A DNA stretch of 12,800 bases from JAYEHC01 sp964490635 (GCA_964490635.1 CAZBCK010000028.1:1-12800), one strand, 5' to 3'; counted from the stretch's first letter, positions 5,901 through 12,533 are shown. The notes: generated by a model from the letters alone, not told the origin. Numbers and translations are program-made.

Positions 5901-7022
5901 ACCCGCATAAATCTTCCAGCCATTTTTTTTGTTTTTTAAATCTTCTTTTTTAGAATAATAATCAAAAAGAGGTTCGTATTCTAAACCGCGTAAATTTTTG
6001 CCCTTTATAACCTTTATGCTATATTCCTTTGCAAATCCATCAAAGTCATTAATAAATAAACGAATATCTTTTTTTAACTTTTCACGATCATTAAAATTCA
6101 ACAAAAGAGCTTCTTGCAATCCTGCATTACTAGTTATATTCTCCCAAAAAATATCTTTAGCAAAAATGAGTTTTCCTTTTGTTGAAATAATACTTGAATT
6201 ACCATGATCATTTTTAGTAATTAAACCAGTGTAATGATCTGTCTTTTTAGAAGAAAATATCACATACTCAACATTCTCCCCCACCGCCAAAGCCACATTC
6301 CCCGGCAATGTCCACGGTGTTGTCGTCCACGCTAAAACAAAAGTATTATCATCAACTTCAAAATCCCCTATCCTCTGCCCCGCTTTCAACTTGAACTTCA
6401 CCGTCGCGGACAAATCTGTGATATCTTTATATCCCTGCGTTACTTCAAAATTAGAAAGCGTCGTTTCACAGCGCGGGCAAATATGCATTGATTTATAACC
6501 TTCATAAATCAGACCTTTTTTATATAACTCTGAAAAAACCCACCAAATTGACTCTGTGTATTTCCAATCCATTGTCCGATAATCATTTTCCATATCAACC
6601 CAGCGACCAATTCGCGGGATAATTTTTTTCCACTCGTCAGCATAGCGAAGAACAGAATCACAACACGCTTTGTTGAAATTATCAACTCCCCATTTTTCAA
6701 TCTCCTGCTTGTTTTTTATTTTATGTTCTTTTTCAATCAAGTTTTCAACCGGCAACCCATGACAATCCCATCCCCAACGCCGCTCAACTTTATATCCACG
6801 CATTGTCCAATATCTCGGCACAGCGTCTTTCATTAGATTTGCCACGACATGACCATAGTGCGGAAGTCCGGTCGCAAATGGCGGTCCATCAAAAAAACTG
6901 TAGATTTTTTGATCATCTTTATTATCTACAGATTTTTCAAATATTTTATTTTTCTGCCAAAATTTCAAAACATTTTTTTCCATCTCTGGAAAATTCTGGC
7001 GAGGATTTACTTTTTTAAACAT
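2982..7022 (-). CDS. ileS: Isoleucine-tRNA ligase (type II) with an inserted histidine-phosphatase domain and palindrome-encoded inserts
   Basis: This cytoplasmic class I synthetase charges tRNA-Ile with isoleucine. Residues 54-58 (PHYGH) are the HIGH motif and 934-938 (KMSKR) the KMSKS motif. WTTTPWTLPGNVALAVG (232-248) marks the CP1 editing domain. RYADEWKKIIPRIGRWVDM and the C-terminal LEGQARELIRHIQVMRKEA (1258 on) indicate the eukaryote-like type II enzyme, a class often naturally less sensitive to mupirocin. At 1346 residues it is some 300 longer than usual. The extra length is a histidine phosphatase domain at 630-824, a polar insert at about 425-495, a palindrome-derived segment at about 1005-1034, and VVETRHCLVST at 1090-1100. 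CxxC pairs occur at 182-185, 534-537, 606-609 and 844-847. ATG 7022 is supported by the conserved N terminus (NFPEMEKNVLKFW), although no Shine-Dalgarno is seen. It ends with TGA before the shared terminator and is last in the minus-strand gene row. Confidence 0.96.
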   Translation of the reverse strand: MFKKVNPRQNFPEMEKNVLKFWQKNKIFEKSVDNKDDQKIYSFFDGPPFATGLPHYGHVVANLMKDAVPRYWTMRGYKVERRWGWDCHGLPVENLIEKEHKIKNKQEIEKWGVDNFNKACCDSVLRYADEWKKIIPRIGRWVDMENDYRTMDWKYTESIWWVFSELYKKGLIYEGYKSMHICPRCETTLSNFEVTQGYKDITDLSATVKFKLKAGQRIGDFEVDDNTFVLAWTTTPWTLPGNVALAVGENVEYVIFSSKKTDHYTGLITKNDHGNSSIISTKGKLIFAKDIFWENITSNAGLQEALLLNFNDREKLKKDIRLFINDFDGFAKEYSIKVIKGKNLRGLEYEPLFDYYSKKEDLKNKKNGWKIYAGDFVTTEEGTGVVHIAPAFGDDDMKLAEKYNLPFVQHVGMDGRFKSEVVDFRERGDFTNLTHPIRFANCPSQEGNQEERSQDGEANDDLQEGSTALHDYGTNNTRGDFTTGSSQETGANDRGREVKPKRNPRETDEKIVKYLEENHKLFNKENYKHSYPHCWRCDTPLLNYATSSWFVKVTEIKDKMVANNQEINWTPEYIKNGRFGKWLEDARDWAISRSRFWGAPLPIWRCEKCKNIEVINSIDDLRNKTSQKITKFILLRHGESESNVLKIKAGGSNKYNLTKKGIKQCEAVAKDLKNQEIDFIITSPIKRAKQTTEIINKELKLKVTENNLVKEYDFGKWNGCSEKDLLGKSELYDEYEKIKKSGDSKKRYNFTFGGDGESRQDIENRVRKFIDECVEKYSGKNILVVAHGGINAMFNRIINEYSIEKTLKAEWLFGNAEQNIFYADEKGERFDLHKPNIDKIKIKCSKCGEEAKIVGDVFDCWFESGSMPYAQCHYPFENKNKFEKSFPADFIAEGIDQTRGWFYTLIVLSTVLFDKPAFKNVIANGIVLAENGQKMSKRLKNYPEPNLLIEKYGADALRYYLLTSPVMKAENLNFSEKGVEEVLKRFILTLWNVYLFLVMNVTPNAEIPLTSFAKGGTKTLSLKKGARGIFGNSSNLLDKWILSEFNILVEEVNKQMQDYDLAKAARPLREFVDKLSNWYVRRSRKRFISVVETRHCLVSTDNIKDRDFAFQTLYYILVEYSKLLAPFMPFIADEIYRNLTENKESVHLEDYPVANKKMIDEKVSNEMNFVRGVVALGLAIRAKNGLKVRQPLSKLQVYKAIKLKVVDDELLDLIKDELNVKDIEFVDKIVEKDNWICEDDGKIKIALNIEITDELKLEGQARELIRHIQVMRKEAKYSRDDIILVKYSFTENSGNVKKVFNKWGDYIKKECLMKSIEFVDELVDSDFDLVKKLKLGDGGMKIGIGK
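3724..3756. repeat. 33 bp palindromic element, copy 2 (inside ileS)
   Basis: GTAGAGACGAGGC (3724-3736) and GCCTCGTCTCTAC (3740-3752) form a perfect 13 bp inverted repeat with a 3 nt loop, followed by AACG as in the recO copy. It differs from that copy by a single base, and here the change keeps the inner palindrome intact. It is translated as VVETRHCLVST at IleRS residues 1090-1100, between RRSRKRFIS and DNIKDRDF in the anticodon-binding region. Confidence 0.9.
3935..4006. repeat. 72 bp palindromic element inside ileS
   Basis: The left arm at 3935-3952 (begins AAATCCCCCTAG) and the right arm at 3989-4006 (ends GTTAGGGGGATTT) are an imperfect 18 bp inverted repeat with three mismatches. A smaller CCTTT/AAAGG hairpin lies in the right half. 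The minus strand translates it as IPLTSFAKGGTKTLSLKKGARGIF-type sequence at IleRS 1007-1030, between the end of the catalytic core and the LLDKWILSEFN helix. The C-run/G-run layout resembles the intergenic elements at 10661 and 10791. Confidence 0.7.
4551..5135 (-). other. Histidine phosphatase (phosphoglycerate-mutase-like) domain within IleRS
   Basis: IleRS residues 630-824 form a full RHG-superfamily domain. ILLRHGESESN carries Arg636-His637-Gly638. SPIKRAKQT supplies Arg687, EYDFGKWNG supplies Glu711, and VVAHGGI supplies the second histidine, His787. All residues expected for the phosphohistidine mechanism are visible. The closest flavour is the PhoE/CobC/PGM-like acid phosphatase group. 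The domain sits after WRCEKC (606-609) and before DLHKPNIDKIKIKCSKCG (831-848), so it is inserted between the two CxxC halves of a predicted zinc ribbon that in ordinary type II IleRS is joined by a short linker. The substrate is unknown. Confidence 0.9.
5538..5750. repeat. Composite repeat-derived insert inside ileS
   Basis: IleRS residues of about 425-495 have no counterpart in the normal enzyme, in which VDF is followed closely by the VKPK...TDEKI segment. The DNA holds two identical 17 nt direct repeats, TTGTGAAATCTCCTCGC at 5576-5592 and 5729-5745, exactly 153 bp (51 codons) apart. It also has imperfect hairpins at 5550-5573 (GGCTCCAGTC/GACTGGATCC) and 5601-5630 (GGTTCCATAG/CTGTGGAACC), and a weaker one near 5665-5698. 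The encoded peptide is rich in Gly, Asn, Asp, Ser and Thr and is probably disordered. The two direct repeats give RGDFTN and RGDFTT. Confidence 0.7.
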
Positions 7023-7058
7023 AAGCTATAAAATCTCAAACTATTAAAATCTAAATTA

Positions 7059-7670
7059 TCATAATATCACAGTAATGATCACATTCACTACCGCATAGGC
7101 GATTCCGGCAATAACCAGTCCTATCAACGCGTATGATATTGTTTTCTTTCCAGTTCTTGCTTTGTCTTCGTCTCCGGCGGAAGTCAGATAGTTTATTCCT
7201 CCCCAGATAAGCATTAAAACAGCGATCATTCCTACAAAACCAAGGATCCAATCGGTGGCATTTTTTATTGACTGTTCAAAATCATCGGGAACATTTTCGG
7301 GCTGGGGAATCATTCCCCAAGTTCTTACATTAGAACATATTAGATTTGTAACTCTTATACTATTAGAAGTAATAGTCGCAGATACTCTTTCGTATCCACA
7401 GCCCGCACTGGCACCCATCAGTCCGCCACCCATTAAACCGCCACAACTCACTAGAGAAAAGTTGTTAAAACTTCCCGTGGCTTCAACGCACCGAACATAT
7501 CCCGCTGCTTGACAAACATCGTTCGGTGTCATAGGTTCTCCATTGGGCACTGGCGCTGGCAAATCAATACATTGTCCGCCTATATCAAAAGTTTCGCCAT
7601 TAACCGCTCCAACTTTGCCAAACAAACAACAAGCCAGAACCAACATCCCGCTGAAAAATATTTTTTTCAT
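7059..7670 (-). CDS. VirB2/TrbC-like pilin family membrane protein
   Basis: The 203-residue protein has a lysine start and hydrophobic signal peptide (MKKIFFSGMLVLACCLFGKVGA, 1-22). A Cys- and Gly-containing extracellular segment follows (six Cys between 34 and 112, including GGLMGGGLMG). The C-terminal half has two membrane helices (about 141-162 and 178-203) joined by the short charged loop TSAGDEDKARTGKKT. The pattern IWGGINYLTSAGDEDK...ALIGLVIAGIAYAVVNVI is the layout of TrbC/VirB2-like pilins that are common in CPR genomes, where they may build a thin pilus or a membrane assembly. Family membership is fairly certain from the layout, but a pilus role is inference because no VirB4-like ATPase is in the window. 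It lies 34 bp from the glycosyltransferase gene and 36 bp before ileS. Confidence 0.75.
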   Translation of the reverse strand: MKKIFFSGMLVLACCLFGKVGAVNGETFDIGGQCIDLPAPVPNGEPMTPNDVCQAAGYVRCVEATGSFNNFSLVSCGGLMGGGLMGASAGCGYERVSATITSNSIRVTNLICSNVRTWGMIPQPENVPDDFEQSIKNATDWILGFVGMIAVLMLIWGGINYLTSAGDEDKARTGKKTISYALIGLVIAGIAYAVVNVIITVIL

Positions 7671-7704
7671 AAAGCTAATTGCTAATAAATAAATTCAATA
7701 AATA

Positions 7705-8874
7705 TTATTTTTCAACTACTTCTTCATAAACTTTCACTGTCTCCTCTGCGGTTTTTCTCCAGTGAAACTTTCTTGCTTGTTCCAGTCCTTTTTTCTTCAT
7801 CTCTTCTTTTAGTCTGTCATTGTCAAGAATATCTAAAATTGTATTTTTAATACTATCTATGTCATAAGGATTTACTATTTGCGCTGCGCCGTTTGTTATT
7901 TCAGGAAGAGAAGAAACATCCGAACAAATTACCGGTGTTCCGCAAGCCATCGCTTCCAGAACAGGCGAACCAAATTCTTCATAAATTGGAATAGAAACAA
8001 AAGCATCCGCGCCAGCAAAAAGAGCATTGAGATCTTTTGGCTCTATATAACCTGGAAAAATAACCTCATTTTTCAAACCAAAATCTTTGGCAATTTGTTT
8101 TATTTCATCTGCCAGCCAGCCACTTTTTCCGGCTAATACCAGTTTATAATTTGAGTTTGGTTTTTTTCCTTTTAAGATCAGCCGCGATTTTGAGAACGCT
8201 TCAATCAGTCGTGAAAGATTATTGAGTGGTTTAATCGTGTTCATAAATAAGATATATTCTCCGTCAATTTTATATCTATTTTTTACTTTTTGAATTTCAG
8301 TTAAAGTTGCATCCCTGAAAAATTTCTCATCAAAAGCGTTGTGAACGACTCTTATTTTATTTTCGTCAATATCAAAACTATTTATCAAATCTCTTTTTGC
8401 TGACTCGGAAGTTGCTATTGTTACATCTGCTTTATTATATGCCGGCGGTTTTATTCTGGATTTTAAAATTTCTTTCTTTGAGAATAATTCCGGGAATTTT
8501 TTAATCGCCAGATTGTGAGCTGTAATAACTAATTTTTCTCTGTAAGCCAAAGGAGCTCTGCCTCCCGGAATATGAAGAACATCCAGTTTATGTTTCAGGA
8601 AAAACGAATTTGCCAACATCTCCGAATAGACTATCGGCAGAAACTTTTTATAATATGAAAAAGGGAAACGTTTTATTTTAATATTTGGGTTTCCAAATCT
8701 CTCAATTTTTTCAATATCTTTTTGTCTTACCCGATAACTAAAAAATAGAAAATACTCGTTTTCTTTGTCGGTTTTTAAAAGATGTCTGATCAACTGATAT
8801 GTATAATGTCCCAAACCGGCAGCATCTCCCATTTTTGGATTTAAAATTGTTTGGGCATCAATTCCAATACGCAT
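7705..8874 (-). CDS. GT4-family (GT-B fold) glycosyltransferase
   Basis: The 389-residue protein begins MRIGIDAQTI and has the N-terminal Gly-rich loop AGLGHYTYQLIRHLL (19-33) that binds the sugar donor. The C-terminal Rossmann domain starts near residue 205 (YILFMNTIKPLNNLSRLIEAF). It contains LVLAGKSGW, VIFPGYIEPKDL and the family's E-x7-E signature in EEFGSPVLEAMACGTPVI, with E300 and E307. Such enzymes transfer sugars from nucleotide-sugar donors to lipid-linked or surface glycans at the inner membrane; the exact donor and acceptor cannot be told. No signal or membrane segment is present. It starts 21 bp after ftsA and precedes the pilin gene, so the row links division, envelope glycans and a surface protein. 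Confidence 0.92.
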   Translation of the reverse strand: MRIGIDAQTILNPKMGDAAGLGHYTYQLIRHLLKTDKENEYFLFFSYRVRQKDIEKIERFGNPNIKIKRFPFSYYKKFLPIVYSEMLANSFFLKHKLDVLHIPGGRAPLAYREKLVITAHNLAIKKFPELFSKKEILKSRIKPPAYNKADVTIATSESAKRDLINSFDIDENKIRVVHNAFDEKFFRDATLTEIQKVKNRYKIDGEYILFMNTIKPLNNLSRLIEAFSKSRLILKGKKPNSNYKLVLAGKSGWLADEIKQIAKDFGLKNEVIFPGYIEPKDLNALFAGADAFVSIPIYEEFGSPVLEAMACGTPVICSDVSSLPEITNGAAQIVNPYDIDSIKNTILDILDNDRLKEEMKKKGLEQARKFHWRKTAEETVKVYEEVVEK

Positions 8875-8895
8875 ATATTTTTTGTGAGTTTATAA

Positions 8896-10146
8896 TTATG
8901 GAAGAAATATTTTGAATATCTTTCTTATTTTTTGTCCTACTTTGCTAAAAGACGGTAATTTAAATCTGCTTTTTTCTGAAGAAAACATCCCGTTTTCATC
9001 CGCATCCCACATTATCAATCCGATTACTGTTGCGAAAGACGGATCATCAACTTTATCAACAACGCCATTAAGTTCTTTTGGAAATCCAATTTGAGCTGGA
9101 AGTCTAAGAACTTTTTTTGCCAGTTTAACCATTTCAGGCATCTTGGCTCCCCCTCCGGTGATAACAACTCCCGCGGGAAGCATTCCGCTCCTGTCTACTT
9201 TTTTGAGTTCTTTATCAGCCATTAAAAATATTTCTTCAATTCTCGCTTCAATTATTTCTGCGACATATTTTCTTGAAAACTCTCCTTCTTCACTCTGGTC
9301 AATATCCGCAATATTTATTTTATCTTTTTTAGCAATATCTTGCGCAATCGCAACTCCATATTCCAGTTTTATTTTTTCAGCAGTGTCAATCGGAATCTTT
9401 AACCCAATTGCAATGTCGTTTGTAATATGTCCGGCTCCCACAGGAAGAACTGCCAAATGTAAAATATTTCCATCTTCAAAAATAGAAACTCCGGTTGTCC
9501 CCTTCCCGATATCAATAACAACAACTCCCAATTCCTTTTGGCGTTTTGATAAGACAGCTTTTGCTGCTGCGAGAGGCGCGAATGCCAAGTCGTCAATATC
9601 AACATCAATTCCGCATCTCTGTACACACTTTATCAAATTTTTTATAAACGGCGCCGCACCTTTCACAATAAGTGTATTAATTTCCAAACGAACCCCACTC
9701 ATTCCTACAGGGTCTTTAATTTTTTCTTGTCCGTCAATTGTATAATTGCATGGAACTACGCCAATTATTTCTCTGTTATTTGGCATTGATATTGCTTGCG
9801 CCGCTGTTATAACTCTATTCACATCTTCTTCGCCGATTTCTCCATCAGCTCTTGAGACAGCGACAACACCCTTTGAGAATTGTGAATTTATATGATTTCC
9901 GTTAATGCTTATATAAGCATGTTCTATTGGAATCCCAGTAATTCTTTCAGCTTCTTCTTTTGATTGTATTATTGAGTTTGTTGCTTCCTCAATGTCAGTT
10001 ATGATCCCACTGTTTATTCCGTGAGAAACTGATTCGCCGACACCTAAAATCAACGGTTTGGAATCATCGTTTTGTTTTTGGGCAACCACGGTTCTTATAG
10101 AGTTTGTCCCAATATCAATCCCTATTAAAACATCTCCTTTTGACAT
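8896..10146 (-). CDS. ftsA: Cell division protein FtsA
   Basis: The 416-residue protein is an actin-fold ATPase that tethers FtsZ filaments to the membrane and recruits later divisome proteins. It shows phosphate-1 GIDIGTNSIR (9-18), the SHS2/1C region (about 84-160, beginning INGNHINS), phosphate-2 IDIGKGTTGVSIFEDG (211-226) and the adenosine motif VVITGGGAKMP (327-337). At the C terminus, after a short linker, KVGQKIRKIFKIFLP (402-416) is an amphipathic basic helix for membrane targeting. Phosphate-2 has Lys in place of the second Gly of the usual GGGTT pattern, which is a mild variation. ftsZ is not next to it here. The 90 bp upstream of the start hold the small hairpin at 10170. Confidence 0.94.
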   Translation of the reverse strand: MSKGDVLIGIDIGTNSIRTVVAQKQNDDSKPLILGVGESVSHGINSGIITDIEEATNSIIQSKEEAERITGIPIEHAYISINGNHINSQFSKGVVAVSRADGEIGEEDVNRVITAAQAISMPNNREIIGVVPCNYTIDGQEKIKDPVGMSGVRLEINTLIVKGAAPFIKNLIKCVQRCGIDVDIDDLAFAPLAAAKAVLSKRQKELGVVVIDIGKGTTGVSIFEDGNILHLAVLPVGAGHITNDIAIGLKIPIDTAEKIKLEYGVAIAQDIAKKDKINIADIDQSEEGEFSRKYVAEIIEARIEEIFLMADKELKKVDRSGMLPAGVVITGGGAKMPEMVKLAKKVLRLPAQIGFPKELNGVVDKVDDPSFATVIGLIMWDADENGMFSSEKSRFKLPSFSKVGQKIRKIFKIFLP

Positions 10147-10169
10147 AGAATAAATTATGAATAATGAAT

Positions 10170-10194
10170 AATGAATCTTAATCCATGATTCATT
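10170..10194. repeat. Small hairpin upstream of ftsA
   Basis: AATGAATC (10170-10177) and GATTCATT (10187-10194) are perfect inverted repeats with a 9 nt loop. They are preceded by a short ATGAATA direct duplication at 10158-10176. The hairpin lies in the dgkA-ftsA gap. It could be an operator or mRNA leader hairpin for ftsA, or a weak dgkA terminator, although no clear T-tract follows on the minus strand. Confidence 0.35.
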
Positions 10195-10236
10195 ACTTAA
10201 TAGTATAACCTATTTTAAAAAAATAAAAAAGGTTAT

Positions 10237-10614
10237 TTAAAAATTATATATAAGATTATTGAAATAGGACCAAAAAATTACCGTACCTATAAATACTGCC
10301 CCGATAGACGCTACTAAAACAGCTGCTGCCATCATATCTTTTATCGTCTTGGCGTAAGGATGGACTCTTGGTTCCAAAATGTCAACAATACGCTCAAATA
10401 TTGAATTTATAATTTCAAGAACAAGAACTAAAACTGTCATCATAACAAGAACAGTGGCTTCCCATGTCCTAAGTCCAAAAAATAAAATGAAGAAGATGAC
10501 AATTACCGCAAACACTATTTGAATTTTAAAATTTTGTTCCCTAAAAACACATTTAAACCCTCTTATTGCATGCAAGAAACTTCTGACAAGTTTTTTGAAA
10601 TTAAATGCTATCAT
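10237..10614 (-). CDS. dgkA: Diacylglycerol/undecaprenol kinase, DgkA family
   Basis: This 125-residue small membrane kinase has a basic N-terminal amphipathic part (FKKLVRSFLHAIRGFKCVFREQNFKIQI) with catalytic-region Glu26. Three membrane helices follow, at about 31-48, 52-70 and 96-117. The family signature is clear: EIINSIFERIVDIL (67-80) matches the E-x2-NS-x2-E-x2-VD pattern, and IKDMMAAAVLV (91-101) matches the AKD-x3-AAVL motif. In Gram-positive-like and CPR bacteria this family usually phosphorylates undecaprenol, recycling the carrier for peptidoglycan and surface glycans. That would suit the glycosyltransferase and ftsA downstream. The start at ATG 10614 lacks a Shine-Dalgarno. Confidence 0.92.
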   Translation of the reverse strand: MIAFNFKKLVRSFLHAIRGFKCVFREQNFKIQIVFAVIVIFFILFFGLRTWEATVLVMMTVLVLVLEIINSIFERIVDILEPRVHPYAKTIKDMMAAAVLVASIGAVFIGTVIFWSYFNNLIYNF

Positions 10615-10627
10615 ATTGCTATTGATA

Positions 10628-10716
10628 AATTATAATCTTGTATAGCATATTTGATTAGTCCTCCCCCTGATAGGGGGGGGTTAGAATGGGTTTTGAAAAT
10701 AAACAAGATTATAATT
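10628..10716. repeat. 89 bp MITE-like element with 14 bp inverted ends
   Basis: AATTATAATCTTGT (10628-10641) and ACAAGATTATAATT (10703-10716) are perfect inverted repeats. Between them is a C-run/G-run hairpin (CTCCCCCTGATAGGGGGGGG, 10661-10680). ATA flanks both outer ends (10625-10627 and 10717-10719), a possible short target duplication. It lies in the 230 bp gap between ybeY and dgkA, which has no gene. Confidence 0.45.
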
Positions 10717-10783
10717 ATAAAAGAAAGTTAAAAGATACTTTAACTCCTTGCTTTAAAATTACAATTCTACACTTTTTCTTTTT

Positions 10784-10826
10784 AACTCCTTCCAACCTCT
10801 CCTTGTTAGGGAAGGGGCTAGATTAA
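10784..10826. repeat. Degenerate C-run/G-run palindromic element downstream of ybeY
   Basis: The segment has CCAACCTCTCC followed by TTGTTAGGGAAGGGGCTAG, an imperfect hairpin with arms near 10795-10804 and 10808-10817. Its GGGGCTAG end resembles the complement of the ileS element at 3935. It starts about 18 bp after the ybeY stop on the minus strand and may weakly terminate ybeY transcripts. An 11 bp direct repeat TTTAACTCCTT lies at 10739-10749 and 10781-10791. Confidence 0.4.
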
Positions 10827-10844
10827 AATTCCTTAGCGAAATTT

Positions 10845-11306
10845 CTATAAACTTCTCAGAATTTCCATCTCCTTAACTTTCATCTCCGACTTTTCATAAT
10901 CCCCTTTATGCTCATATCCCAGCAAATGCAAAATCCCGTGAATTAATAAAACTGCCATTTCTTTTTTTACGGAATGATTTTTCCGTTTCGCCTGCTTTGC
11001 AGCTTGAGAATAACAAATAAAAATCTCGCCCAAATGTAAAACATTATCAGGAGGATCTATAAATTCTGCGATTTCACTTTTTACTGTTTTGCCCACAGCA
11101 TCATTTCCAAAAGATAACACATCTGTCACTTTATCTGTCCCGCGATATTTTTTATTCAAAGTTCTGATTCTTTTTTCTCCTATTATAACCAAACTTATTT
11201 CCGCCGGTTTTTTAGATTTAGCAATTTCCAAAGTCTTCTCAGTGATTTTATTCAGATATTTTTGATTGAGTTTTTGCTTGGTAAAGTTTTTTATTAGAAG
11301 GGTCAT
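10845..11306 (-). CDS. ybeY: Endoribonuclease YbeY (rRNA maturation factor)
   Basis: The 153-residue protein has the defining zinc motif HGILHLLGYEH (123-133), with His123, His127 and His133 as ligands. Upstream it has YRGTDKVTDVLSF (55-66) and LGEIFIC (92-98), both characteristic of the UPF0054/YbeY family. YbeY is a single-strand endoribonuclease that acts in 16S rRNA 3' maturation and ribosome quality control. That suits its place downstream of the ribosomal protein S21 gene. It ends with TAG (10845-10847), which shows that TAG still works as a normal stop in this genome. The N terminus is slightly short compared with proteobacterial versions, and the start codon is ATG 11306. Confidence 0.95.
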   Translation of the reverse strand: MTLLIKNFTKQKLNQKYLNKITEKTLEIAKSKKPAEISLVIIGEKRIRTLNKKYRGTDKVTDVLSFGNDAVGKTVKSEIAEFIDPPDNVLHLGEIFICYSQAAKQAKRKNHSVKKEMAVLLIHGILHLLGYEHKGDYEKSEMKVKEMEILRSL

Positions 11307-11353
11307 TTTTCAACTTTAATTTTGTTGATTTGGCAACAGTGAAAGACTTTTTC

Positions 11354-11833
11354 TTATTTTACGCAGATTCCCACATAATCTGTAATTTGAATTGGAGAAC
11401 ATGTCGGCGTGCTTTTAGGGCAATCGTTATCAGTATTACAATATTTATAGCACTCACATTCAACTTTGTTGCAATCTACATCCTTATACTCAGATTTAAC
11501 TTTATAACACATAAAATCATCAGGACAGCCACTTTAGTCAAAACAAAGTTGTCCAACAATAAGATTGTCAAACGATCCGCTGCATTTTCCTTCTTTGCAT
11601 TTACATTCTGAAGGCGGAATGCAAGACATATAAATTCCGCAAAATATACTTATAGCTGAAAACTTTTTTGCTCCTTTAGAATTCAAGCAACCACAACTTT
11701 TTGGGATACAATCAGTATCATTCAAACAGGATATATATTTTTGTTCATTGCTTAGATCCACATCAATATTAGTGCAAAAAACTAAAGGGACAACAAAAAT
11801 ATAAAGAACACCAAGAAAGAAAATACTCAACAC
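11354..11833 (-). pseudogene. Cys-rich secreted protein gene interrupted by an in-frame TAA
   Basis: A GTG start at 11833 overlaps the stop of the upstream GatB/YqeY gene by 7 bp. The first 99 residues have a hydrophobic N-terminal signal (LSIFFLGVLYIFVVPLVFC), then eleven Cys in all, in patterns such as DTDCIPKSCGCLNSKG and SECKCKEGKC. TAA lies at 11534-11536. The same frame then continues for 59 codons, still strongly Cys-rich (SGCPDDFMCYKV, CNKVECECYKYC, NDCPKSTPTCSPI, VGICVK), to TAA at 11354-11356. The continued Cys pattern argues that the two parts were one protein of about 158 residues. It is probably an exported, disulfide-rich protein; the family and role are unknown. The first 99 residues might still be made and functional as a truncated form. 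Confidence 0.65.
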
Positions 11834-12270
11834 AATTCCTCTCTCACAATTTCACTCACAGCATTTCCATCCACATTCCCGCCAATTTCCTTCATTGCCA
11901 TCCCCATTACTTTTCCAAAATCAGAAGTACTCACTTCTCCTAATTTTTCAATGACACCAGAAACTGTTTTTCTAATTTCATCTTTGCCTATCTGTTCTGG
12001 CATATATTTCTCCAGAATCTCCAATTCTTTTTTTTCCTGCTCTGCCAAATCTTTTCGTCCGCCGGTTTTATATTGTTCAATTGATTCTTTGCGATTTTTA
12101 ATATTTCTTTTAATGATCTTTAAAACATCGTCATCGGCTGATTCTTTCTTTTGTTTTATCTCCTCGTTTTTAATATCGGAACTTAGCAACCTCAAAACGC
12201 CGCGTGTAATATTATCACCGCTTTTCATTGCGTCTTTAAGATTATTTTTAATTTTTTCTTTTAGGTTCAT
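11827..12270 (-). CDS. GatB/YqeY domain-containing protein
   Basis: The 147-residue protein shows the YqeY family pattern: MNLKEKIKNNLKDAMKSGD, then RGVLRLLSSDIKNEEIKQ (23-40), KIIKRNIKNRKESIEQYKTGGRKDLAEQEKKELEILEKYMPEQ (51-93) and the C-terminal KVMGMAMKEIGGNVDGNAVSEIVREEL. The C-terminal part is the helical domain shared with the tRNA-binding tail of GatB of the Glu-tRNA(Gln) amidotransferase. The function of the stand-alone protein is not firmly known; a tRNA- or ribosome-related role is inferred, in keeping with its place directly after rpsU. It starts 12 bp after the rpsU stop, consistent with translational coupling. Confidence 0.92.
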   Translation of the reverse strand: MNLKEKIKNNLKDAMKSGDNITRGVLRLLSSDIKNEEIKQKKESADDDVLKIIKRNIKNRKESIEQYKTGGRKDLAEQEKKELEILEKYMPEQIGKDEIRKTVSGVIEKLGEVSTSDFGKVMGMAMKEIGGNVDGNAVSEIVREELC

Positions 12271-12282
12271 TATGCTGTATTA

Positions 12283-12525
12283 TCAATACCTTGATTGCAT
12301 CCTGAAATCTTCTTCCAATTTACCAAGTTTTCTTAACTGTTCTTTTTCAGCTACAATTTGATTTCTTCGCAAAGCGCTCTTTTTTCTCTCTTCCCTGCTT
12401 TGGGTCTTTTCCATAAACCTTGAACTTCTTGCTTGCAAAAGCAAACCACTTTGCTGGACTTTCTTGGAAAATCTTCTTAACAAACTTCCCGTGCTTTCAT
12501 TTTCCTTTTTTTTTACTTCTATCAT
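12283..12525 (-). CDS. rpsU: 30S ribosomal protein bS21
   Basis: The 80-residue, strongly basic protein begins MIEVKKKENESTGSLLRRFSKKVQQSG. The EVKKKE-ESTGSLLRRFSKKV pattern is the S21 core, which in CPR genomes is usually this type. The remainder (ARSSRFMEKTQSREERKKSALRRN) keeps the helical KPS-x-RxxRKxxAxRR layout. S21 sits near the anti-Shine-Dalgarno on the 30S platform and aids initiation on structured messages. It leads the minus-strand gene row and has a visible Shine-Dalgarno, unlike most genes here. Confidence 0.88.
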   Translation of the reverse strand: MIEVKKKENESTGSLLRRFSKKVQQSGLLLQARSSRFMEKTQSREERKKSALRRNQIVAEKEQLRKLGKLEEDFRMQSRY

Positions 12526-12533
12526 TAATTTAT

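Noticed and set aside
2982..7022. Two separate genes (a synthetase and a phosphatase) joined by mistake
   Set aside because: The frame is continuous on both sides of the phosphatase, with typical IleRS sequence immediately before (LPIWRCEKC) and after (DVFDCWFESGSMPYAQ), so it is a true internal insertion.
9143..9745. 200-codon open frame on the plus strand
   Set aside because: It lies entirely antisense to ftsA, whose motifs and family match are clear; its Ser/Ile/Pro-rich composition is typical of a reverse-strand shadow.
10206..10234. dgkA terminator hairpin (AACCT...AGGTT)
   Set aside because: The pairing is mostly A/T homopolymer and no T-tract follows the stem on the minus strand.
11330..11611. 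93-codon plus-strand frame
   Set aside because: It is the exact codon-register antisense of the Cys-rich frame; the sense strand shows a regular Cys pattern and an operon position.
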